The notes beneath the pieces are model-generated. The model made no database searches. It was given only the letters and a program-made list of their open reading frames with translations, and had not been told where the DNA came from. Of a stretch of 50,262 nucleotides of DNA, positions 18,698-27,083 are shown piece after piece. The stretch's first letter is position 1, and each line of letters begins with the position of its first letter. Both the position numbers and the translations under genes were made by a program. The stretch covers positions 1-50,262 of the forward strand of contig DAHH01000013.1 of assembly GCA_002498385.1 (NCBI GenBank). The letters run 5' to 3'. Source of the stretch: Methanobacterium sp. UBA410 (GTDB lineage Archaea; Methanobacteriota; Methanobacteria; Methanobacteriales; Methanobacteriaceae).

Positions 18698-18731
18698 GAT
18701 ATGCAAATGATTATAGATTGTCCAAAAAAAG

Positions 18732-19760
18732 GTGGTTGTTGCTAATTTCAACAATCAAGAGACGGAGGCGAATAAAATTAAGCGAGAAACTAAATACGCG
18801 TTGATATTTGCATTTTGTGCAATGTTCAGTGTGCTGCCATTTTCAGCAGCTGCAGACGCATCAGGCACAGCAAGTACCAGTACGCAAATTTCAAATAACG
18901 TGGCTTCAACAACTAATGGAAGCTACGGTTTAAAAATTGGAGATAATGGAGCTAAAGTAGTAGAATTACAGAAATGGCTTAAAAACCAGGGATATTACGT
19001 TGGTGCTATTGATGGAGACTTCGGTCCCTACACCAAGCTAGCTGTTGAATATTTCCAGACAGATTCAAACATAGTGATAGACGGATGGGTTGCAGATCAA
19101 ACAGTGGGTGCAATGAACGACCTCACTGGAGGTAACTTCACACTTTCCAGTACAAGTAGTCAGAGTGTTTCAACAGCAGACGACTCAACAACAGCTACAA
19201 CCTGCAAATCCGCAACCAAAGCTACAACCAGTAAAGTAGCTAACACTACAACCAGCAACAGTAAAGTTGCAGTAAACAAAGCAGCAAACAGTAAAGTAGC
19301 TAACACTACAACCAGCAACAGTAAAGTTGCAGCTAACAAAGCCACAACCAGCAAAGTTGCAGCTAACAAAGCCACAACCAGCAAAGCCACAACCAGTAAA
19401 GTTGCAGCTAACAAAGCCACAACAACAAGTTCAACAAGCTCAAGTTCATCTCTATCTGCAATTCTTGCAAGCGGTGCAAAATATGGTTACAGCCATTCAG
19501 CCAGCACAGCAGCTGCAATGCAGAGCTGTGGAAGCGGTGACTGCTGGGCAATGAGTGACTACCTGTACGGCAAACTTTCAGCAGCAGGTATCTCTTCAAG
19601 GATAGTTCAGTACAGTACAGCTTACTCATCAAACCACAGATCAGTTCAGCTGCATGAAAACGGTGCATGGGTAGATGTTCCATACTCAAGCTACGGCTAC
19701 AATACTATGTTCAAGGCAACTTCAAGTAAGCCTGGAATGACAGTATTAGCAAGTTGCTAA
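18732..19760 (+). CDS. Secreted PG-binding/transglutaminase-like protein
   Basis: The 342-residue frame has, in order: a signal peptide (core YALIFAFCAMFSVLPFSAAA), a peptidoglycan-binding-type three-helix domain (about 62-132; KIGDNGAKVVELQKWL, GAIDGDFGPYT), a 90-residue Ser/Thr/Ala/Lys linker with near-perfect repeats of ANKATTSKVA, and a C-terminal domain with C271 (GDCWAMSD), H302 (SNHRSVQL) and D315 (WVDVPY). The C-H-D order and context fit a transglutaminase-like/cysteine-peptidase fold, as in pseudomurein endoisopeptidases, so a role in cell-wall turnover is plausible but unproven. The GTG start used here has no ribosome-binding site. GGAGG at 18764-18768 points instead to an ATT codon at 18777. 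Confidence 0.85.
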   Translation: MVVANFNNQETEANKIKRETKYALIFAFCAMFSVLPFSAAADASGTASTSTQISNNVASTTNGSYGLKIGDNGAKVVELQKWLKNQGYYVGAIDGDFGPYTKLAVEYFQTDSNIVIDGWVADQTVGAMNDLTGGNFTLSSTSSQSVSTADDSTTATTCKSATKATTSKVANTTTSNSKVAVNKAANSKVANTTTSNSKVAANKATTSKVAANKATTSKATTSKVAANKATTTSSTSSSSSLSAILASGAKYGYSHSASTAAAMQSCGSGDCWAMSDYLYGKLSAAGISSRIVQYSTAYSSNHRSVQLHENGAWVDVPYSSYGYNTMFKATSSKPGMTVLASC

Positions 19761-20309
19761 GTAGGCTTTATTTGTTAAGTAAAGCTTTATAATGTGCAAA
19801 AACATTTTAAAGATGTATACATTACAATCTGAATGTTAGCACGTATGAATTAGGTAGAACCTACAAACTCACCTATTTCCTTTTTTTATTTGAATTTTGT
19901 AATTTTGATCCTTTTTTTGTAAACTTTGCAGTTTGTTGCAGTTTAAAACCTCATTTTATAAATCTGTTCTTTAAAGGCTTATTCTTGATAGAAACCCTTT
20001 TTTAATGGTCTGTCTTCAGCGAAACTATCCTCTAACAATGTTCAACATGAATAAAATGGTTATTTATTCGTGAAGGGAAGATCTGCTCCAAAATTTATTT
20101 AGATTTGATGTACCACCATGGGATTTTCTTCGCCTGAAAGTTATGAATTTTTCATGGGATGATGCCGTAATTTATAAATTAATTCACATTGAAAATTAAA
20201 CATTGTACACTAAAATGGATGTTTCAATACAATATTAATATTCTAATAAGTTAAGAATATTAATGGAAGTTAAAGAGAACCGAACTTAAAAGTATGGATT
20301 GGAGACCCC
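19761..20309. other. AT-rich spacer, no gene seen
   Basis: About 550 bases without supportable coding or strong structure. The right end has GGAG a few bases before the start of the M48 protease gene. Confidence 0.55.
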
Positions 20310-21719
20310 ATGTCCAAAGATAGATCATTTCTGCTTGATGTTGAAGTTTCTCCTATTTATGTAAGTGATATACTGGATTTTATAACGATCAAATATCTAC
20401 AGATGCAGCCTGAAAACTTCAAAAACATTCATAAAACCCGGAATGGGCTGTTTTTCACAGTTTTTGATAGGCATGAGGGGTGGAGTGCAAAGGTTCAGCT
20501 TGATGATTCCAGTCCCATTCAGGTCAGTGTTCAGGCGTCTGAGGAAACACCTGATTTCCTCTTGGACATGCTGAGGGAAGATCTCCTTCTCATGGTTAAG
20601 ATCTATGAGGAAAACATAATCAGCTCCACTCTTTACTTTGCGTGGGTGGAAGGGGAGGACATCATTCCTGAAGAACCCCCCACCACCCGTAAAAGGCTTT
20701 CAATGAGATTGTTAACCAGCAACTTGCTTCTACTTTACGTGCTGTTTTTTTCAGTTACCATAATTTTTTTTCTGCTTTTTGGAGTCTACGGGGTTTATCT
20801 ATTCATATTTATCCAGTTCTGCATAGTTCTGTTTTCAGATAAGATATTCAGGAGAATAGGAAACTGGAAGATCACTGAAAAAAATCCATACGTTCACATA
20901 GTGCAGTACAATCTTCCAAACAGGGAATTTGATATCTTCAAGAAAAGTTTCGGTAAGAAAGAAATCCTGGAGATGAAAAAACAGATCTACGCACGCTCCC
21001 TGGCTGTGGGAAAGGAACCCACCTGCAAGCTGGGTGAAGATGTTTTTGAAAGCTACAAAATGGTGTGCAATCCCAACCAGAGGTTAAGCAAGGTCATAAA
21101 TGTCTACGATATAGTCCAGACTGCAGCCTCCAGATTTGGACTGCCAATGCCCCAGATCGTGATCATGAACAACATGGTTCCAAATGCAGCAGCAACAGGT
21201 CCAAGTCCTGGCAGAGGCGTGGTGATGATAACAACAGGTTTGCTGGTGCACCTTGAAGAAGATGAAGTGCTGAGTGTTGTGGGCCATGAACTGGGACATC
21301 TGCAGGGAAGGGATCCTCTGATACTTTTTGCCATTATCTTTGGGGAATTTACATTACGTTTAACAGTTTTAATGCCCGTTGTGCTCATATCACCGTTTTT
21401 ATACCTTATTGTGGTTTTGTGGTCAATCTACTTTGTTGCCAAGTTCTTTGAGGCTCGTGCAGACCTTTTATCTGCCATAAAAATTGGTCAGCCTGAAGTT
21501 CTTGCAGAGGCTCTCCGTAAAATTGGTTATCAGCATCTTCTTCAGGAGAGGAAACCTTCAAGCAGAATTCCAAGCTGGTTAAGGTGGGATACACACCCAC
21601 CAATTTACTTCAGAATTGATAGACTGGAAAAACTCAAAAAACCAGAAGAAATCAAAAATCCATTAATAACATCAATAAAAGACGTTTTTTCAGGTTTCAG
21701 GGCAGCACTTGGACTTTAA
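20310..21719 (+). CDS. M48-family membrane metalloprotease
   Basis: 469 residues. The zinc-binding HELGH is at 326-330, with the third ligand Glu in the downstream FFEARADLLSA helix, as in HtpX/Ste24 peptidases. Two long hydrophobic stretches (about 137-175) precede the catalytic domain and another pair (about 340-375) lies within it. The first 130 residues are a soluble domain not recognised here. Family members degrade misfolded membrane proteins, with the active site facing the cytoplasm. GGAG precedes the ATG. No regulatory partner is adjacent. Confidence 0.9.
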   Translation: MSKDRSFLLDVEVSPIYVSDILDFITIKYLQMQPENFKNIHKTRNGLFFTVFDRHEGWSAKVQLDDSSPIQVSVQASEETPDFLLDMLREDLLLMVKIYEENIISSTLYFAWVEGEDIIPEEPPTTRKRLSMRLLTSNLLLLYVLFFSVTIIFFLLFGVYGVYLFIFIQFCIVLFSDKIFRRIGNWKITEKNPYVHIVQYNLPNREFDIFKKSFGKKEILEMKKQIYARSLAVGKEPTCKLGEDVFESYKMVCNPNQRLSKVINVYDIVQTAASRFGLPMPQIVIMNNMVPNAAATGPSPGRGVVMITTGLLVHLEEDEVLSVVGHELGHLQGRDPLILFAIIFGEFTLRLTVLMPVVLISPFLYLIVVLWSIYFVAKFFEARADLLSAIKIGQPEVLAEALRKIGYQHLLQERKPSSRIPSWLRWDTHPPIYFRIDRLEKLKKPEEIKNPLITSIKDVFSGFRAALGL

Positions 21720-21865
21720 TGGTTGAAGGTTATAGCGGGGAAAGCTTTCATTCAGGTGTTCTTTGAGTACGGGTTCAGTATGGACGATTCATCGGGTTTA
21801 AGTTCACACCATGGATTCGCCATGATTTGACAACCATTTTCCATGATGAAAACAAACTCTAGATC

Positions 21866-22555
21866 ATGGACCCTGATACAGCATGGAAACAATTTAAGGG
21901 AAAAGAAATCCCCTCTACAGTTGAATTAGATTGTGAACTATTTAAAATTATACCTGAAGGTTCTAAAATCCTTGATTTTGCATGTGGCCGAGGTAGACTG
22001 GCATTTGAGCTTCAAAAACGTGGTTACAATGTTGTTGGATTTGACATCAATCCAGATTCTGTGGAGCATGCAAGAAAACTTTCAAAGGAAACCAATCAAG
22101 CTTACAAAGCCAGTGCGAGCTTTGATGTTGCAAATGCACGTGATTTACCCTACCCTTCTGGTTCCTTTGATGTCTGCCTGATACAGGCTTTCATGACGGC
22201 CCTTGTCAATCCAGAACACAGAGGAAAAGTTCTTGATGAAGCTCAAAGGGTTTTACAGGAGGATGGGTGGCTTTACCTTGCAGACTTCGAGCAGAACTGG
22301 GAGAATCCACTTTACAGGGAAAGGTATATCAGGGATTTCCCAGAAACTGGAGAGAAGGGAACTTTCATTGTGACAGCAGATGGCAGTCAGGAAACTCCTG
22401 AGATCTTCAGGGCCCACCATTACACCAAAAAAGAGTTAACTGAACTTATTGAACCAAGATTTGAAATTGAAACCTTTAAAAGAACAACTTTCACCACCTA
22501 CCACGGGAACAGAATCCGGGGATTCGTGGTGATGGCAAGAAAAAGAGGGATGTGA
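21866..22555 (+). CDS. Class I SAM-dependent methyltransferase
   Basis: 229 residues of the Methyltransf_11/25 type. Motif I ILDFACGRGRLAFEL (35-49) binds SAM and VVGFDIN gives the acidic ribose contact. ARDLPYPSGSFDVCLIQAFMTAL is motif II/III, followed by EAQRVLQEDGWLYL. The substrate cannot be read; small-molecule or lipid targets are common. It stands alone, 146 bases after the M48 protease on the same strand. Confidence 0.9.
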   Translation: MDPDTAWKQFKGKEIPSTVELDCELFKIIPEGSKILDFACGRGRLAFELQKRGYNVVGFDINPDSVEHARKLSKETNQAYKASASFDVANARDLPYPSGSFDVCLIQAFMTALVNPEHRGKVLDEAQRVLQEDGWLYLADFEQNWENPLYRERYIRDFPETGEKGTFIVTADGSQETPEIFRAHHYTKKELTELIEPRFEIETFKRTTFTTYHGNRIRGFVVMARKRGM

Positions 22556-22870
22556 AGTTACTGTTTCAGGCAGAGTGTAACTTTTACATTTTCAGATTGG
22601 ATCCTTACCTTCAGATTGGATCCTTACCTTCAGATTGGATCCTTACCATTTTTTTTATTTAACCACAAAATAAAATAGTTAAGAATGGTTTCACAGCATC
22701 TCAAGGTAGATTCAAAAAAAGTATATTCTAACTTTATTTTCTAAAAAAAAGAATCTTTTTATGGGGTAAAAAAACCACAAAAATAGAATCCAAAAATTTG
22801 TTTTAATTAAAAATTTTCAATTAAAAATTTGTTTTAACCATATTTCATGGAATAACCGGGGAAATAAACA
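22556..22870. other. Spacer with tandem repeat
   Basis: No gene seen. It holds the 19-bp triplication listed separately, then AT-rich sequence leading to the ATPase gene. Confidence 0.6.
22591..22647. repeat. 19-bp tandem repeat, 3 perfect copies
   Basis: Unit TTCAGATTGGATCCTTACC is repeated three times without a change, shortly after the methyltransferase stop codon. Confidence 0.95.
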
Positions 22871-24607
22871 ATGCAAAATAAAGAAAAACTTCTTCAAACA
22901 CTTAAAAGAATAGATGGAAGAGGTTACAAAGCTTACACAGATATTGAGGGAATTTACGATTTTAAAAAATTCAAACTTTACATCGACCATGTTCAGAGGG
23001 ATCCCTTTGCCAGTCCCTCACTTGTCAGGGTGGAAGTGCCTGCGAAAGATGCAGCCTTCCCATCTGAGCTTTTCGGAAACTTCCAGAGAAAAATTGCACT
23101 GGAAGACTACATCTCAAGGGCATTCCACAGTACTATTAATCATTACAGTGGGGGAAAAAGTGGAAGCGGCCACAGTGGAGTTATAAAGATTGACAGTGGG
23201 AACCAGGAGGTGCTTGAGCGCAGCTGTGTAAACATAAACTCCAGTAAGCTGGAAGTCCGGTTTTCAATGGGACTGCCCGCAAGGGGAAGGCGCGTTCTGG
23301 GTAAAGCTGCATCCAAAATGTTCGCTCATATACTGCCCAAAATTGTGAATGACTCCTGTTTTTACAGTAACCTGAACTCCCAGAAGGTGGAGGAGCACGT
23401 GAAAACAGTTGAAGATGCAGGATTCATCAGGGACAAACTCGATGAAATGGGCCTTGTGACCTTTGTAGCAGATGGATCCATACTTCCAAGGGAAAGCGGA
23501 GTTTCAGACAAGCCATTGAAACATGCCGTTGAATTCAGATCACCTGAATCCCTAACTGTAACAATTGAAACCCCAAACCACGGCCCCATAACTGGTATGG
23601 GCATTCCAAAGGGAGTTACCTTAATTATTGGGGGAGGCTACCATGGTAAGTCCACACTGCTTCATGCTGTGGAGCGTGGAGTTTACAACCACCTGCCTCA
23701 GGATGGAAGGGAATTTGTTGTAACATGCAGCAGTGCAGTTAAGATACGTGCAGAAGACGGCAGACGAGTTGAAAAGGTTGATATAAGTTCTTTCATCCAC
23801 AATCCCCCAGCAAGTCTTAACACAAGGGAATTTTCCACAGAAAACGCTTCAGGATCCACTTCTCAGGCTTCAAATATAATAGAAGCTGTGGAAATGGGAT
23901 CAAAGCTCCTGCTTTTTGATGAGGACACATCTGCAACCAACTTCATGATACGGGACGAGCGCATGCAGCGCCTGGTGGCCAAGGAGAAGGAACCCATAAC
24001 CCCATTCATTGACAGGGTTAGGGAGCTCTACGAGAAACATGGAACATCCACTGTCATTGTTATGGGGGGTTCAGGGGATTACTTCGAAGTTGCAGACAAC
24101 ATAATTATGATGGATAGCTACAGACCATACAACGTTACAGGAAAGGCCAGAGAAGTGGCAAGGGACCTTCCGGTTAACAGGATAAGGGAAGTTGGCTGTG
24201 ACTTCAGTTTCAGCCACAGGTCTCCCCAGCCTGAAAGTATCAAACCCTTCAAGGGAAGGAAGCTTAAACTGGACTGCCGCGGACTTTCAACTGTTCTTGT
24301 GGGCCGTGAAAACGTAGACATTTCACAGGTTGAGCAGATCGTTCACCCAAGCCAGACACGTGCAATTGCCTATGCAATTTACCATGCATCCAGGAAGCAT
24401 ATGGATGGGAAAACATCCCTTCTTGATGTGCTCAAAGCAGTGAAACATGATATTGAAGAGGGAGGTTTGGATGTTCTGGCACTTAAAGGTCGAAAGAAAC
24501 CAAATAACCTTGCAAAACCCAGAATATTTGAAATTGCTGCTGCTGTAAACAGATTGAGAACTTTGAAGATGAAGATGGTTGAGGTACAAAAAAAGGATCA
24601 AATATAA
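22871..24607 (+). CDS. ABC-class ATPase (COG3044/PF09818-like)
   Basis: 578 residues matching the family of predicted ABC-class ATPases. The family-specific N-terminal half begins with KIDGRGY/AYTDIEG-like sequence and contains GGKSGSGHSG. A P-loop GGGYHGKST (254-262) follows, then NASGSTSQASNI as an ABC-signature-like serine cluster and LLFDEDTSATNFM as Walker B. There is no membrane segment or transporter partner, so it is cytoplasmic. Biological role unknown in any organism I can recall with certainty. Convergent with the tiny Cys-protein gene. Confidence 0.9.
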   Translation: MQNKEKLLQTLKRIDGRGYKAYTDIEGIYDFKKFKLYIDHVQRDPFASPSLVRVEVPAKDAAFPSELFGNFQRKIALEDYISRAFHSTINHYSGGKSGSGHSGVIKIDSGNQEVLERSCVNINSSKLEVRFSMGLPARGRRVLGKAASKMFAHILPKIVNDSCFYSNLNSQKVEEHVKTVEDAGFIRDKLDEMGLVTFVADGSILPRESGVSDKPLKHAVEFRSPESLTVTIETPNHGPITGMGIPKGVTLIIGGGYHGKSTLLHAVERGVYNHLPQDGREFVVTCSSAVKIRAEDGRRVEKVDISSFIHNPPASLNTREFSTENASGSTSQASNIIEAVEMGSKLLLFDEDTSATNFMIRDERMQRLVAKEKEPITPFIDRVRELYEKHGTSTVIVMGGSGDYFEVADNIIMMDSYRPYNVTGKAREVARDLPVNRIREVGCDFSFSHRSPQPESIKPFKGRKLKLDCRGLSTVLVGRENVDISQVEQIVHPSQTRAIAYAIYHASRKHMDGKTSLLDVLKAVKHDIEEGGLDVLALKGRKKPNNLAKPRIFEIAAAVNRLRTLKMKMVEVQKKDQI

Positions 24608-24660
24608 AAAAAGAATTGAAAATAAAAAAATGGGATAAATAAATAATGGTTTCCCCTTTT

Positions 24661-24816
24661 TTATTCTTTCATTGAGTTAATATGTGCTGCTGCTTTTGCT
24701 ATTGAGCATTTATCACTGTGCTCTGTGCATTTAAAACAAACACTTTCTTTAATGGCTTTTAAGGAATTTTCTATCTCTTCTTCACTTACTTCTTTTCCAC
24801 TTACCCATTTTGGCAT
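24661..24816 (-). CDS. 51-residue Cys-containing small protein
   Basis: A small gene opening MPKWVSGKEVSEEEI, with three cysteines in C-x2-C-x6-C (VCFKCTEHSDKCSIAKAAAH, residues 26-45), possibly a metal site together with the histidines. GGTGAT, a perfect partner for the archaeal 16S tail, sits four bases before the ATG. An upstream TATA-like TATATATC and a CTAAC/GTTAG inverted repeat form a compact promoter. I do not recognise the family. The strong ribosome-binding site and protein-like sequence make it a credible gene. Confidence 0.78.
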   Translation of the reverse strand: MPKWVSGKEVSEEEIENSLKAIKESVCFKCTEHSDKCSIAKAAAHINSMKE

Positions 24817-24830
24817 GTAAATCACCGTTT

Positions 24831-24844
24831 CTAACTATCGTTAG
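24831..24844. promoter_or_regulatory. CTAAC-TATC-GTTAG inverted repeat
   Basis: A perfect 5-bp inverted repeat between the TATA-like box (about 24851-24858, minus strand) and the start codon of the 51-residue protein. It sits about where transcription would start, so a bound protein would block initiation. Candidate operator; its regulator is unknown, but a winged-helix regulator is encoded 0.6 kb away. Confidence 0.4.
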
Positions 24845-25071
24845 TTACTGATATATACTTAATCGTCATTAAACTGTATTAAGTGTATCTTAATTACCCA
24901 ATTTGAAGTTGAAGTGCCAAGGTTACCTCTAATTTTTGTTGAAAACTAAATCTATTTTTTAACTTAAAAGTGGTAAACCGGTTTTTAAAGTGATAAACAA
25001 GTTTAAATTTTTAAAATAGAAATATAAAAAAAATTGAATAAGAGTTTCTCAAACTAAAGATGCAATCCAAA

Positions 25072-25167
25072 TTAATCTTCCATGTCCATCATTTCGCCGT
25101 ATTCTATTTCGATCTGGCAACCTTTAGGACCGCAGCACCAGTGCTGTAGCTCGAATTCTACCAACAT
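25072..25167 (-). CDS. 31-residue CC-x4-C mini-protein
   Basis: Encodes a 31-residue peptide: MLVEFELQHW, then CCGPKGC (residues 11-17), then an acidic tail with EIEYGEMMDMED. The ribosome-binding site GGAGGTGA is perfect and lies eight bases before the ATG, which is very strong support for so short a frame. The three clustered cysteines suggest metal or thiol chemistry. It is divergent from the Cys-rich winged-helix regulator, which may control it. No family recognised. Confidence 0.75.
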   Translation of the reverse strand: MLVEFELQHWCCGPKGCQIEIEYGEMMDMED

Positions 25168-25413
25168 GGCTTTTTTCACCTCCAGCTGTAAGATGTTGTT
25201 GCGAATTAACTTTTTTCAGCAAAGAAAGCCTTCAATAATTTTCCCTGCTTAACATGTATTTTAACTGCCTAAACAGCCACATCTAACAATGTTAAGTGAC
25301 ATCATATATATTTAATGGTTATAAAGGCATATTAACTACAGTTTTATACACAAGAATGACCTTTGAAGTTGTAATGGAAACTTTTATTAGCGCCAGAAGA
25401 GTAGATATTGACA

Positions 25414-26187
25414 ATGGCACATGAAGACAAAAATTATCAGCAAAAAGATTTAAAGAGAGATCAGAGCGTTCTAGAGATAAAACAGAAATTGGAATTGATC
25501 CATAAAGATGTTAAAAGGATGATTGAAAATTCCAACCAGGAATATCTGAACCTCATGCTTGAAAACCTGAAAAAGGATTTTTTAAACTGTATAACTGGTT
25601 ACGCCTCTGCAGACATTGAAAAAAGCCTGGAACGCGGTATGGTGGACAAATGTCCAATGAGAGACACCTGTAAATCAAAGTTCACAGGCCTTCTTGAGGA
25701 AAATACAAATCTTCTGCGATGTGGCAATGCTCCAGAAGAAAGTATAAAAGACAATAAGACTGTTTTAAATGGTTTAAAAGAGGAAGCCCCATTCCAAAAG
25801 TGTGAAGCTTGTTTTTCGGAAGTTTACGACCTTTTTGATAGACAGGTAAAACTCATGCGTTCCCTTCAAGTTTACAGAAGCAGTGGAGATAAGAAAGAGG
25901 ATATTAAAGAAATTTCCGATGAAAAAATAGTTAAGGACGTTCTTGAACCCCTATCCAACAGGCAGAGACTTCAGATTTTACGTTCAACAGCCACGCAAAC
26001 ACGAACTTTCTCCTCCCTTTCTGAGATAACAGGATTAAGGGGTGGAAACCTCCTCTTCCACATCCAGAAACTCCTTGATGGAGGCATGATCATCCAGCGC
26101 CATGAACGAGGGGATTACATGATAACCCAGAAGGGATATAAACTCTTAAATTTACTTGTTGAAGCTAAGAAAGTACTAAACGAATGA
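25414..26187 (+). CDS. Cys-rich ArsR-like winged-helix regulator
   Basis: 257 residues. The C-terminal 80 residues are an ArsR-type winged helix (VLEPLSNRQRLQILRSTA, SLSEITGLRGGNLLFHIQKL, ERGDYMITQKGYKLL). The N-terminal part is helical, with C59, C80, C86, C103, C130 and C133 (DKCPMRDTC and KCEAC), suited to a metal, Fe-S or redox sensor. An upstream in-frame TTG (25408) could add two residues, but the ATG is preferred. A TATA-like TTTTATAC is near 25341. It is divergent from the 31-residue mini-protein and probably autoregulated, though this is inference. Confidence 0.82.
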   Translation: MAHEDKNYQQKDLKRDQSVLEIKQKLELIHKDVKRMIENSNQEYLNLMLENLKKDFLNCITGYASADIEKSLERGMVDKCPMRDTCKSKFTGLLEENTNLLRCGNAPEESIKDNKTVLNGLKEEAPFQKCEACFSEVYDLFDRQVKLMRSLQVYRSSGDKKEDIKEISDEKIVKDVLEPLSNRQRLQILRSTATQTRTFSSLSEITGLRGGNLLFHIQKLLDGGMIIQRHERGDYMITQKGYKLLNLLVEAKKVLNE

Positions 26188-26243
26188 TCTGGATGAAAAG
26201 GATCATAGAAAAAAAAGGTTTAACAACTTAACTGATCTAGGTT

Positions 26244-26915
26244 TCATCCAAGTTCTGCAAGCACGGTGCATGGAGCACTGTCCACCTTCTTTATCTGCCA
26301 TGGAAGAACAATCACCTGTTTTAAGGATTTGGGGTTCACGTTAAGATCCATGTCCTCAATTAAGAGTAAAGGTTCTCCTAAACCATTTTCTTCTTTAAAT
26401 GCATTTATATGGGCTTTTTTCCCCAGATCTTCCTGTTTGTAACTTGTGATTGAGACGCAGTCTATTCCAAGACAACGAATGTTTTTAAGGTTTTTTCTTA
26501 TCCATGGAATAACTTCAGGGGCTATTCCTGGATTGCGGGTTAAGTACGTATCTGGATCCATTGATCTGTACCTTCCAAAGCCAGTACGGAAAAACAAACA
26601 GTCAACACCTTCAAGTTCTTCTTCAGGCAGGTCTTCAACTTTTATAAGTTCTTCAGGTCCCTTGGGACAGTCCAGAATCAAGGGATTTTTGAAGGTAAGT
26701 TCCTGGATGCTGTAATCAGATATCTTCCTAGCTCGGGGAATGAAATGATTTGGAGCATCTATATGGGTTCCGCAGTGATTTCCAACGGTTATAATGTAAG
26801 TGTTGTAATCTTCACCCCTGGAAATCTGATTATTTGGAGTTATAGTTGGTCTGGTTGTTCCTATATAGAAGGGAGTATCATCATCAATTGGGTAGGAAAG
26901 TAAAGTTGATTGCAA
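26244..26915 (-). CDS. Cyclase/kynurenine formamidase-like hydrolase
   Basis: 223 residues of the cyclase family (PF04199). The metal-binding signature HCGTHIDAPNHF is at 47-58, followed by the typical DCVSITSYKQEDLGKKAHINAF segment. Members hydrolyse N-formylkynurenine, isatin or related amides with Mn or Zn. The true substrate in a methanogen is unknown. It is convergent with the regulator gene and is followed upstream, on the same strand, by the ADP-ribosylglycohydrolase gene. Confidence 0.88.
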   Translation of the reverse strand: MQSTLLSYPIDDDTPFYIGTTRPTITPNNQISRGEDYNTYIITVGNHCGTHIDAPNHFIPRARKISDYSIQELTFKNPLILDCPKGPEELIKVEDLPEEELEGVDCLFFRTGFGRYRSMDPDTYLTRNPGIAPEVIPWIRKNLKNIRCLGIDCVSITSYKQEDLGKKAHINAFKEENGLGEPLLLIEDMDLNVNPKSLKQVIVLPWQIKKVDSAPCTVLAELG

Positions 26916-27083
26916 TTTATCACCAGTATAAATTCTCTTTTCCAGATCATATAATCTTTTTTAGCACAGTACTCTTTGGCATAATTTTTTAGCCTGTTCT
27001 AGTTTACAAGCTTCAGTTTAAAACCTCAACACTCCAGTTTACAGCCTCCAATTTATAACCCTTTTTCAGGTTTATAACTCCTT

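Noticed and set aside
19200..19430. Repeated ANKATTSKVA-coding DNA considered as a mobile repeat
   Set aside because: In frame and inside a gene; it is a low-complexity protein linker.
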